From: Ectocarpus siliculosus | Lineage: Eukaryota; Sar; Phaeophyceae; Ectocarpales; Ectocarpaceae | Direction: 5' to 3' | Assembly (NCBI GenBank): GCA_000310025.1 | Contig: FN649736.1 | Span: forward strand, 3,287,331 to 3,351,330 | Length of the DNA: 64,000 bases | In this document: positions 22,590 to 33,296 of the stretch, piece after piece | Position numbering within the stretch: the stretch's first letter is position 1 | How the letters are laid out: every line of letters begins with the position of its first letter | Program-made: the position numbers and the translations under genes | Notes under the pieces: model-generated | What the model was told of the DNA's origin: nothing | What the model saw: only the letters and a program-made list of their open reading frames with translations | Databases searched by the model: none

Positions 22590-24601
22590 CCCGCTATCCT
22601 GGGCTGAGGAGGAGGGGGGGGGTACTCATAGCCGTGCATGCCATAGTCGTTAGGCCATTGACCTGGGGGGTTACAGTATGTACACGTAGGTTCCCTAATG
22701 ATTGGTGTTCCCTTTGTGGTGAAGGGACCGGGAGCGGGGGCCGGCTGGCCAGTGATTGCGACGGCGAGATTTCGACGAACCGTCTGCGACCGTGTCTGGT
22801 GACAGTTGCTCGTGCTGATGGTTGGGGTTGTTTCATGGCTTGGTCTTTGCCTTGAACGGGTGGATATAAAGGGAGGGGGGAAGCGCAGACGATAATTCCG
22901 CCTCTCCCCTCCCCCCACCTCACTACCATTGACCTACTGGAATCTTGGTTTGCGGTGTACTTCTGCTTGGTGCTGTTGCGTTTATCGGATAGAAACATCA
23001 CAGAGGTTTGTAAATGCCCCACACCAGCTTCGCGATCGTACTCCTTTTTGAGGAGGATTTAACCGGGGGTAGGAACTGACGACGGGAAAAAAGAATAAAT
23101 TTGTATATAGTGGAACACTCGCGACATGCATTGAAGAATGTCAAGGACTTCAGAACATGGATGCGAGTCCTGTTGAGGTCTTTCACGTAGACGCCAAGTC
23201 GTTGTACATGGGGGTCCAACAGGGGGGAACTTTTTCTTTTTTCCTTGCCTGCTTGCACCATTCCAGCACCATCATTTTCGCATTCGATTATGTACTACTT
23301 CAAACTGAATTTTTTCTACAGCTTCTTCGCGAACGCAATAACCGGTCTAGGCAAAAACAAAGTTCATGGCCAGACATCGGTGGATGCATCGCAGCTGGCG
23401 GCTTGCTTCCCACTCCACATCAGCTGATTCCAATTTCCATCTCGCTCCCGTCGCATCTACGTCTTCGCTATGTTTCCTAGGACGTCTCACAACAGAAAAC
23501 TGCAAAAACCCTGAACGGCCATCACAAGTTCTGTCCGTGCGCGAATGCAAAAGGTAAAGAGCACAACGAACCACCAGGAGCAACAAACCAAAACACTAAA
23601 TACCACGCAGCCTCTTCGCGACCTGCATGTTCACCTCCAAGTCTAAACGCTACGAAGCATAACGAGGTGGCACCGCTTCGAACTTCACGCCATGGAACCC
23701 ACAGGAACAAGACGGACCACGCTCCGGAGCGCCCCCGCGCGCGGCATTTTCACAACCAAGCGCAGCAGACAGAAAAAATCCGATCAACGCCTTTCAACTT
23801 CGGTAGGGGCGCAGGCAAAAACGGCGTTTTCGACATCCTACACCAACAACCACCGAGCAAACATTTTTCTCATTCTCTCCCCCCAACCCCGGCGCACGGA
23901 AATGTCCAGCACTCTGTAGGTGCATTGATGCTACTGCTTCTCCATTTGTCTCCAAAAATGAATAATTTTCTAGGCAAACAGAATTTGTCGCCCGTCACAA
24001 CTCACATTCACTACGCAGCCCGCTCTGCCTAGGCTACCCGGTGAACTAGAGGAACCATGCAGTTCTAAACAACAGAACGCCAGGTATGGCATCTGGGATG
24101 AAGGGTTTACACAACAAACGTATTGACGTGCCAGAGAAGCATGGACAACACAGCAAGGATCGCCCAGCGCCCAGCCAACGCAGCGGCTTGCTCTCGCGCA
24201 AACCCGATTTTGCCGATACCCGACTCTTCATGTGCTGCTGCGGCTGCTGCTGCGTACTCTAAAATATACGAATATTCCTATCTAAAGACATCAATACAAC
24301 ACTCACAACGTTAAACCAGTGTTATCTCTCGATTGGTCTCTCCCAACCCAGCTCAATTTCAGTTCGTTTCCAAGTTCGCAGCTTTCTCGTTCTTCCCACA
24401 CAGACGAAGACCCCATGTCTCTCAACGAAAACAGACACAGCGCGCGAGCTACGACCCACACTCCTGCTCCAAAATGTCCTCGTGCCAGCTCCTACCAACC
24501 TGATGGGGTTAAATTACAGCAGGGTGTGTCCACATCCGAAAATCTCGTAGCCGTTGAGGCAATCAATCCTCCTCCGGTTCAACACTGCTATAGAACCCTC
24601 T
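22590..24601. other. intergenic region between convergent genes
   Basis: Lies between the 3' ends of CENP-S (+) and the Ala/Pro/Lys-rich protein gene (-). I found no motif-bearing or splice-consistent coding sequence. A minus-strand frame at 22998-23261 reads smoothly but matches nothing I know. It should hold the 3' UTRs of both neighbours. Confidence 0.5.
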
Positions 24602-27600
24602 TCAGGCCTTCGCCTTCTTTCCCCTCTTCTTCTTTTGCTGCTTCCTGCTCTTCTTCTGCGGGGTTGTTGGCGCCGCAGCCTCGGGCGCCGCGGGGGCGGC
24701 GGGTGCTGCTGCTGCTGCAGGCTTGCTCTCGCTTACGGGGGCCGCCGCCGCCGCCGCCACAGGCGCGGCTTCCTTCTTTACGGGGGCCGGGGCCGCTGCC
24801 GCCGCAGGGGCCGGTTTCTTCTCAACGGGAGCCGCCGCCGCGGCAGCTACGGGAGCCGGCTCCGTCTTAGCAGGAGCCGGCGGCGCAGGGGCCGTTTTTT
24901 TCTCAACGGGGGCCGCCGCCGCCGCCGCCACGGGAGCCGGTTCCTTCTTAGCAGGAGCCGGCGGCGCAGGGGCCGGTTTCTTCTCAACGGGAGCCGGCTT
25001 AGCGGGAGCGGGTGCGGCCGCCACGGGCTCCGGTGCTTTCTTCTCGGGCTGAATCGGGTACACACGTCATACGAACGAACAACGGACAGTGGAGGGGGGG
25101 GCGGGGGGGGGCATGATGAGTCGTGGTTGAAGTCACGTGTTGTGAGACCTTCTTATCAAAATCACTAATGTACGTACCACGACAAGAATCGCTTTCACTA
25201 CAACATGGAACGCCGGGCGGACATGGCGAGGAACGCCGCGGACCATAATGGGTGGTGCGAATTTTTCATCACCAGGTCTCGCCGGTATTCTGGGCTTGCT
25301 TTTCCAGAGCAGTTTGATTTTTTTAGAAAGTATGCATACCTAACAGAAAGACCGGAAGTTTTGTTTGAAGTGGGACAAAAAGCTTGTACGGCCGCCCCTA
25401 GCATTGCGCTCTCTCACGGAGTCATGTAAAACGAGTGCGGTCGCTCTCACCATTCTCTCTAGCCTTTCCAATACGGTTCCCGTTCTAATACGGTTCCCGT
25501 CCACCGCCGTTCGCGGTTCCTCATATACCACTCATCCCTCCCTTCTCTGTGCGTCTCTTTTCCCACGCATGGAGCTTTCCCGCCACTCTTTCGAACACGC
25601 CAAGAATGTTTCCTCTCGAACTTTATTACTCTAGCCCGTGTTCCCAATACCCCATCAATACTCCTCGGAAAATTAAAGCTAATCATTTATCCGCGAGGAG
25701 CAATGGGCTCTTGCTCTTCGTACATTTCGCGGAGCTCCCTTGCCCTCTCTTGCTTTGTTTCCTTGTGGTGTTCTTGGAATATTGTTGTGTAATCGCGACT
25801 TGTTGGGCTTCCTGTTGAGTCTTCGACTGTCATTACTCCTACCTCATCTCTTGTAAGCTTGTCGCCGCGGAGTTTTCAAGATAGTAGGCAAGAGTATGGA
25901 AAAGAAAGTGCTGCACAGACGGAGGTCAAACTGTTGTGCGATCTGTTGTCGAATGATACAATCCCCCTTGCCACGATTCCATCGACTGGTGCTAGCAGAC
26001 GGAAAGCGCAGCATGTTCAACACATATCGTTCCTGTTGTTTCAGAATCGTGTGGTTACCACCAAGAAAGGGAGAGCACCACCGCCCGGCGAGAAAACGGG
26101 TTCGGTTTTCTGGGCAATATCAACGCGAATTCGTCTTGTTGAGAAACTGTGAACCATCCAAGAGGCAAGGCCGTCAAGTGTAAGGAGGAGGGCATGGTAA
26201 ATCTTAACACCAAACTTTGTTGGTACGACGGATGCGAGAAATCTGATCAGGCACGAGTCAACGGCAAGGAGCCGGGCATGGTAGACGTGAACGCCAAGCT
26301 TTGAGAGTTCGACGGTTGCGAGAAAGCTGATTCTGAAACGTCGTACTCACAATTCTTGGCATTCAGATTCACCAAGCCCTCCTCCTTTCTGATTAAATCA
26401 GCTTTCTCGCATCCGTCGTACCCACAAAGCTTGGTGTTCAGATTACGCCATGCTCTCCTCCTTACACTTGACTGCCTTCGACTGCTGTAGACGCATACGT
26501 TAGGTCGCGACGGTAATATCGAAAAAAGGCATGACTGCCAAGTGCAAGGAGGACGGTATGGTCAACCTGAACACCAAGCTTTGTGAGTAGCACACGGCGG
26601 ATGAGAGAAATCATCTTTCTCGCATCCGTCGTCCTCACCAAGCTTGGTGTTCAGACTGGCCATACCATATCCGCCTCCTTGTGCTTGACGTCTCTTGCCT
26701 TTTCGATATTACCATCGCGACCTATGCATCTACAGCGGTCGTCAAGCTGTAGAAGTTGAGAGAGGATTTCCGCAAGAAAGGGGCCTCGACTAGGAGGTCA
26801 CCTCTATTAGAGTTTTGTGTATTCTTTGCCCCCTCCCCACGAAAAAGCTTAAGGCTACTATTCGCACAGGCCGTTCGTCTCGCGTAGCGCGAACCAACTC
26901 TGTTGGGACATATAAACCAAACCTGCAAGATGGGGGCGCAGAGCGTACAGCAGTAGTATCCCATCAACGGCGGGCGAAAGTGTACCAGGAAAACGGTGTG
27001 TGCCGCAGAAGTGGCCTACCACTTTGCTGTAGGTACGAAGTAGAGAGAGGGTAGAGAGAGGGAGAAACCCTTTTGAGTGCCCGCAGTTTTCCTTTTGGTC
27101 AACACTGGCGCCGCCCATGTTATGTAAAAATACTTCCAAGTACTTCGTAATAGTTGTAATGACAGCAGTTGCTGTCTCCCACTATAGAAAGGGTTCTGAC
27201 TTCACCCGACATCTCCCAAACACCACGGACATTCATATCTTGTAGACAAAGCAATCCCCCACCTAAGTGGCATAATCGAAAGCAGGTTACATCCACGCAT
27301 ACTGAAGTAACACTTCTCAACGGGCTATTTGTCGAAGGCTTGCTTGATCGCTCGAGAGCCACATAATATCTGCCAAAACGACACGCGCCCTTGGGGGTTA
27401 GCTCTCCATGATTTTGTAAATGGTAAGCGACGTCGCCACAAATCGACGTTCTGATCTCAATGAGGACGCTCTGTATCCTACTGCGGCACCACAGACTTGG
27501 AAAACCGTCCCGAACAGAGGTACCGTGTACCACACGGCAGATCGATCACGATGGAGGCCCAACCCACACTCTAACCGCGCTTCTGCGGTTCCATGCGTTG

Positions 27601-28909
27601 CATCTTGCCAATATTCTCCCTTGTCCCCTAACCTAGATATAGTCTAGACAATCCAGATATGTTCACCGCCTTGGTTCTCCCGCAGAAGAGAAATGTATCC
27701 ACGGACATGCATGCTTCGCCCTTCACCCGTCAATACAGCACACGGAACCCACTGTTTTTTAGCTACCTGTCGGTAAAAGCTTCTCACTTGAGCCGTACGT
27801 GGGTGGTTGAAGGTAAACACGAACACGGGATACTGAATGAGGCCGCCGCCTGCTGGTGCCATACACCCACCAACGAGTGCGTCCACTATATTGAGCGAGC
27901 ACTAACGTCGATTCGGGTAAGGACAGCGTTAAACAGAACTCTCACGGCGGGCAATTTGTGTGGAGTGTACGCTTCACGGCAGCTACTGCTGTGCCATGCA
28001 GAGCTTTCATTCATACAGCAGTAGTAGACTCCAGCAATGGGAAACTGGTCTTCGACTCCTGTAGAGCCCGCCCTTCCTTCGAAATTCAACGAAAATCCGC
28101 CTAAATAGCGCAAATCAGAGGGAGGGCCATCGTTTCCCGTCTCGCCTCTTGAAAGTAAAAGCACCACGCCATTATTGTGTGCTGCTGCTGTGAATACACA
28201 CCGGCTGCTGGATATATTGCCGGGGAGATTTGTATGCATACGACAGAAGGAGGAAGGAGAGAAGGAGACAGCTTTCATCGAACGTCAGCGAAAAAAAGTC
28301 TTGGGAAAAATGAAAAATGGCGTAAACGTAAATCGCGGTCCGCAGCGGGGAAAATGCGCAGCAGCACAAGCAGGTCGAAAACGCGGACACAAGCAGGCCG
28401 AACACGCGGAGGTCATCAGCCCCCTAATGGCCTAAAGAGAGGTCGAACACGAGGAGTTCTTCCCCTCCCATACCTACCGGCATTACAGCGTAGCGCGTAC
28501 CACACGGCAGCAAGTGCAAACCAAAGGCACGATCCGTTGAAGTTCCATATTTTCAAAACATGTCGTACACATCTACAGCAGCAGTACCCACCTTCTTCGC
28601 AACCGGAGGAGCCGCCGCCGCAGCAGGAGCAGCCGCCGCCCCCTCCTCAATCTCTTCCCCTCTCATTATGGCGATCTTCCTCAAGAGTTCGTCCACGCCG
28701 CCGGACTCCAAGAGGGCTGCCCGGGCATCCTCGCGCTGCTGGAGAGCTTCTGCCGTCGGGTTCGCTCTTATCCTTGATTCCGGACGGGCGACGTTCCCCC
28801 CCCGCCCCCCGAGCGATGTCGCCGCGGGCACAATAACGAAGGCATTGTGGCCCCAGGGAAGGAGGGCCGCGGCGGCGAGGGAGAAAAGCGGAGTCATGGT
28901 TGTCTTCAT
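24602..28909 (-). CDS. probable plastid-targeted Ala/Pro/Lys-rich repeat protein
   Basis: The function is not recognised. Exon 1 (28909-28592) starts MKTTMTPLF, then a hydrophobic stretch and GHNAFVIVP. This looks like a heterokont bipartite plastid presequence, with Phe just after the expected signal-peptide cleavage. It continues into a charged helical part (EALQQREDARAALLESG, DELLRKIAIMRGEE) and an Ala-rich stretch ending PPVAKK. There the strong donor AAG|GTGGGT fits, in phase 0, an acceptor at 25049. Exon 2 (25048-24602) starts PEKKAPEPV and carries four or five imperfect PAPVEKKPAP-type repeats, then a very basic end (KKSRKQQKKKRGKKAKA). That gives 254 residues. The 3.5 kb intron is long and could hide further exons. 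The alternative is that exon 1 reads through to a TGA shortly after (VGTAAVDVYDMF) as a separate short protein. Composition on both sides of the junction supports the splice. Confidence 0.55.
26160..26480. repeat. hairpin H5 built from decayed EsV-1-7 repeats
   Basis: The left arm (26160-26335, +) and right arm (26480-26341, -) are diverged inverted copies that nearly abut. Read in coding sense, the left arm gives VKCKEEGMVNLNTKLC, YDGCEK and, in a second unit, GKEPGMVDVNAKL, interrupted by a stop. The right arm gives DGCEKADLI, KEEGLVNLNAKNCEYD after a frameshift. GMV(N/D)(L/V)..K.C...GC.K is the core of the Cys/His EsV-1-7 repeat first seen in Ectocarpus virus EsV-1 and abundant in Ectocarpus (for example in IMMEDIATE UPRIGHT). 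Both arms carry frame breaks. The hairpin lies inside an intron. Confidence 0.75.
26481..26745. repeat. hairpin H6, second EsV-1-7-derived inverted copy
   Basis: The arms at about 26481-26612 (+) and 26745-26620 (-) fold back almost without a loop. They share CTGTAGA.GCATA, GTCGCGA.GGTAATATCGAAAA, CTGAACACCAAGCTT and GATG.GAGAAA. The plus arm reads AKCKEDGMVNLNTKLCE then a stop. The minus arm has a VKHKEADM start and later frame breaks. It adjoins H5 and derives from the same repeat family, but includes a different flanking block, so the two hairpins are not simple copies of each other. Confidence 0.75.
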
Positions 28910-29303
28910 GGCTTCAACGAAGTGCGAGCATGCGTGTGGCTCGATATATGGAAGGATCGCCTCAAGATAAAAAAAAATCGTAGATCGGATGCGGGGAAAA
29001 AAAAAACGTAGATCGCACGCGGGGTATTGGGTTTTCGTAGAACGCACAGAGATTGATGGATTGATGGATCGATGGTTTCATGTTTGAATTCTCCCGCTGT
29101 TTTGCGCGCCGGAGGATGCGTTGGTCAACCAGCAACGACGAGAGAGCAAGAGAGGAAGCGGGAGAAAAGGGAGGCCTGGAGATAGACAGATTTAGTGAGC
29201 GACTACCGAGCGCAGATGAGTATCAGCGACGGCGCATGAGAGACGAGAGCGAGTGCGAGACTCTCGTGTCAACCGAGGTGAGACACACCCCGACAGCAGG
29301 ATC
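28910..29303. promoter_or_regulatory. divergent intergenic spacer, plastid protein / MYCBPAP-PGK
   Basis: 394 bp separate the two start codons. The spacer includes two similar A-rich blocks near 28967-29020 (each an A run followed by CGTAGATCG) and a short GATTGATGGATT-type repeat near 29050. No recognisable promoter element could be assigned. Confidence 0.35.
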
Positions 29304-32300
29304 ATGTCGTCGGTATCTCCGGTATCGAGCGTAGCTCCCGGCAGTAGCATCGCTCCCAGCGTGGGGAGCATCGAGCCCGCACCGACACGGAAGAAGCGGA
29401 CGATCGCTGTAGTTCGCAAGCGTGGGGACCGCCGCCTACCCGGCTCTAGCGAAGAGGAAAATGGTGGCGTGCCACCAACGTCGCCGAAGAAAAAGACGCT
29501 GTTGGTTGCGCGCCGACCTCGAGCGAGCGAGGGACGGCTGTTTGAGCACGAGGCAGCGCCGCATCGCCATGCAGCCGCACCCGGTACCATGCCCGGAGAC
29601 CGGGTGGTCGGGGGAGGGGCGTATGGTCACGGCGGCGGTCAGTTTCCTTCGTCGATGGTGGTAGGGAAGCTGCAGTGGCGCCCGGACGGACGCGTGCTCG
29701 ACAAGAGCGTGCTCGGCACAGCCGAGGCCTTCGAAGAGGTGAGTATATCAACACGGGTGTATCCACGGGCTGTAAGTAAAGACTTGACGCCAAACACCTT
29801 GTGAGAAGTGCATTGAGTGACAACTGGGGTTCTACTTTCCAAACAACAACCTTGACAGTTTTGCGAGTGCCGTGATCATTCATCTACATGTAGGCCGTGG
29901 TTTCGCGAGTTGCAGGCATGCATATCACGTGTGTGATTTTCAGGCGAGAAATTGTTACAGGTCTTTCTGCACTACCCATAGGCACAATCCATAGACTCTT
30001 GGAGGCTCTACCAACACCGTGCTATCCTACTGGTGTTGTTGCCCATTCGCGCAGATGGACGCCCAGCTGGGGTGGGTAGATCGCCCAGGAGGGGCAGAGG
30101 AGGACTCCTTGCACCCGCTGCAGGGAACGGATTCGTCCGTGGGCTCGTCGCCTAGCCTGAGGAGCAAGCAAAGTTTTCGGAGCCTGAGAAGCAAGCCAAG
30201 TTGTCGGAGCCTGAAGAACAGAGATCGTCAGCCCACCGGAGATCGCGGCGGGAACGGCCGAGGAAGGTTCGGTGAACATCCCCCCCCCAAAAAAAACATT
30301 TCCAAATGATCGTGTTGCCACCGGCGTATCTCTGCTGCGTTTAGCCATATAGGTGTCGCTGGAGCAAGCGTTCGTAGGGACTCAAACAGAGCAACAACAA
30401 GAACACATCGCTTGAAATACTATCTTGAAGGCGTCGGCAAAATCGCTATTTTGAAATAAGGACGATATATTGAGGGAACTATGCAACGTATTTATACAGC
30501 AAGGGTAGACGAGTCACAGGATCACCAACGAGTCGAGAGAAACCACAAGCAAATCTCTCGTGGTGTAAGTTTGATTGCACCGATCACCCCTCAATTCTTT
30601 TTGGTCTCGTAGGGCCCGAGTGCCTTAGTAGTCGGCCCTCCTTCTCGTGCGCTCGGCTCTACTACCAACAACAACACCGACCGCCCCACTATGTCTTTTG
30701 TCTAACTCCATCCTTCGTTGGCCTGTAAACAGAGCCGCCACCAGCATTACTGCGCTCAATGTACAATCCGCCTATGTAGCTGAATAATGGAACCTCTGTC
30801 TGTTTATCTACATGCTGCCACCTAAATAACAATAATCCGGAGTTTCTTGTCGTTTGTGCCCCGACTCTCGCCCCCCCGGCAGCCGCCCGGGGACATCTCC
30901 GGACGGTCAGTCGGCCCTGCAGGGAGAGATGGAGAGTTACATGCGCCGCATCTCGGAGGCGGAGGACACCGCGATAAGAAACAGGGCGGCAAGCGCGCGC
31001 AAGGTGAGTTGCGGTAGGCGTTGCTGTTGCTGCACCTTCGTAGGATGAAACCACACCGACCCTTCTGAACTGGTTGGCTCGTGGGTACGCCGAGCTAGTT
31101 CGTTCCATCAAGGCACCTTGGTCCGTTGCGCGGATAACCAACAGAATTTTCTGCACGGCCGATGCAATACATCCGAGATGGCAAAAGTGTGTATTTCTTT
31201 CCCAGTATATTCGTTTCTGTGCCCCCGTGAAGCCCCCTCCCGGATAGAATTAGTCCCTAAGATTCTTAGAACTTGTGGGTGTTTGATGAGTCGTCCTGCG
31301 GTGGGGGTTGGGGTCACGCTGGAGGTTACAGATCTCCTTGGTTTGATGGAACGCATCGAGGCCTAGTTTATTGTTTTACCATCGCCGACAGCGTCGGCTT
31401 GGGCTTGATTGGGCCTTCGTCATGGGTTTTGGCTCTTGGGTTGAGGGCGTCTGCCGTTCTTCATGTGCAAATTCGCTGTCGTTCGGGCAGGAAGCTAAGC
31501 TGATGGATCATGTCGGCCTGACGGAGAAGCTGACTATGCAACGCGAGGGAAACTCGATGCGGCAGTGGAAGCGCAGGCAGCGCGATTGGGACCGCGTGAG
31601 CCGGCACATGGCTGCCAAAACGGGGAAGGCAAGCAGCGGCAGAGCTAAACAGTAGTCGCTAGATATCTATTTGCCAAAACATTTGACCCTTTCGGACACC
31701 CCCAGTTCGGGCTCGACCATAGATCTACGCCCATGTCATACGAGAACACAACGTCGCCCCTGCAAGGACGCACGGATAAATCGTTTCTGTCAACTTTGGG
31801 CTGGTGGGGAGAGTGAGGGGTTGGCACCGATAGTTTAGGAAGAAGTACATACACTTTGTTCGGCATGTTCTTTTCACGAGGTGTATCTTGCGACGGCGAC
31901 TAGAAATAACTCCTGCGCGGTGTGCTTGTTAACTGCCAGGCGCCGGAAGACTTGGTGATGTCGACGGCGGACGAGTATCGCGAGAGAAGCGAGGAGTACC
32001 AGCTCATACACTCCGCCATCCCGACTTACGAAAAGTTCAGCAGCGACGGGTGAGAGAGGAAACAGCATGGAACACTAGTCGCGGTAGGCCACAGACCAAA
32101 CGCCGGTTCGAGCCAGACTTGGACCGCGACGAAGACCATTGAGCGTTGGCATGTTTCCTATTTGGCGGTCGTTGCTGAGGGGCAAGGGGAAGGGTTGATA
32201 GGGCCAACGGCTTCGACAACAGCGGTGCTGCCGTGAACATCGGCGGCAACGAGACGGTGATGAACTTGGCGCCGCCGAAGACATCGAAGAGCGGCAGTTC

Positions 32301-33212
32301 CAAGGAGAACTCGACAACGGCAACAGTGGCCTTCACGCGTTAACGTCCCTCACGCGTGAACGCGCTGTTCTCATTGCCTTGGTCTCCGTAGAGCTGTTGC
32401 TCCTCGTTGCCTTCGGCGGCGCCAAGTTCATCACCGTCTCGGCATTTCCGATAGTGTCGACCCAAGGGGCTCTTTGTCAGGAGAGAACTCCAGTGACGAC
32501 CCACACGCCACTTGTGGAGACTAAGCCAAACTCGAAGCGTTGGTGCCGATTCCACGCTTCAAACGTCGTTTTTTTGTTAAACTTCTGCCGACAACATAAT
32601 TGGAAGACGGCTGCACTGCGGCCCTCTTTTTACCATTCGCTTGGCCTGCAACAGCCTGGCTCTCGTGCTTTGTTCGTGGGGATATGTTTTCAGCGATGTA
32701 GGATGGCCCTGTTGAGTCACGGATCAAACAAGGACGAACACACGCACTAGGAAACCTCAACCAAGCCTCGTGGACCTACTGTCCCCTCCCCCTCATAGAA
32801 TAAACCAGATCCGCAGAGATCAGTACGGCAGTTGTCGGGCACTCGTGAGCTTCTTAGGTCTCTAAACTACTCCTGGAGAGACTGTTCCAACCCCAGCATT
32901 GTCTTACCACACACACCCTCCTTTCTACCCACGAAGGTACTGGATGATGTCGCTGAGGGGGTTCGGGGAGCGCAGCTGCAACGTCGGCAACATCTTCAGC
33001 GGGCTCACGTGCAGCATCAACGACCAGATGGCACCACCTCGCGCCGTCCGGAAGCCCACGGGCCGCCCCGCGGACGCGACGCGCAAGCGAACCTGGCGCA
33101 ATAGCGAGGCCCTCGCCGCCCGGAAGAGGGAGCTCGCGCCTGTCCTCAGGAGCCTGCGTCCACAGCAGTTCCAGCCCGATGAGACCGGCGGTGAGGCCGA
33201 GAGGCGGGGAGG

Positions 33213-33296
<84 letters not shown>

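Noticed and set aside
22998-23261. Minus-strand frame of 87 codons
   Set aside because: Reads smoothly, but I recognise no motif and found no linked exons.
32202-32343. A 46-codon exon of the MYCBPAP-PGK gene
   Set aside because: It follows an acceptor-like TAG in phase, but none of its GT sites gives the phase needed for the next exon, and exon 5 joins exon 6 directly. It is the left arm of an inverted duplication.
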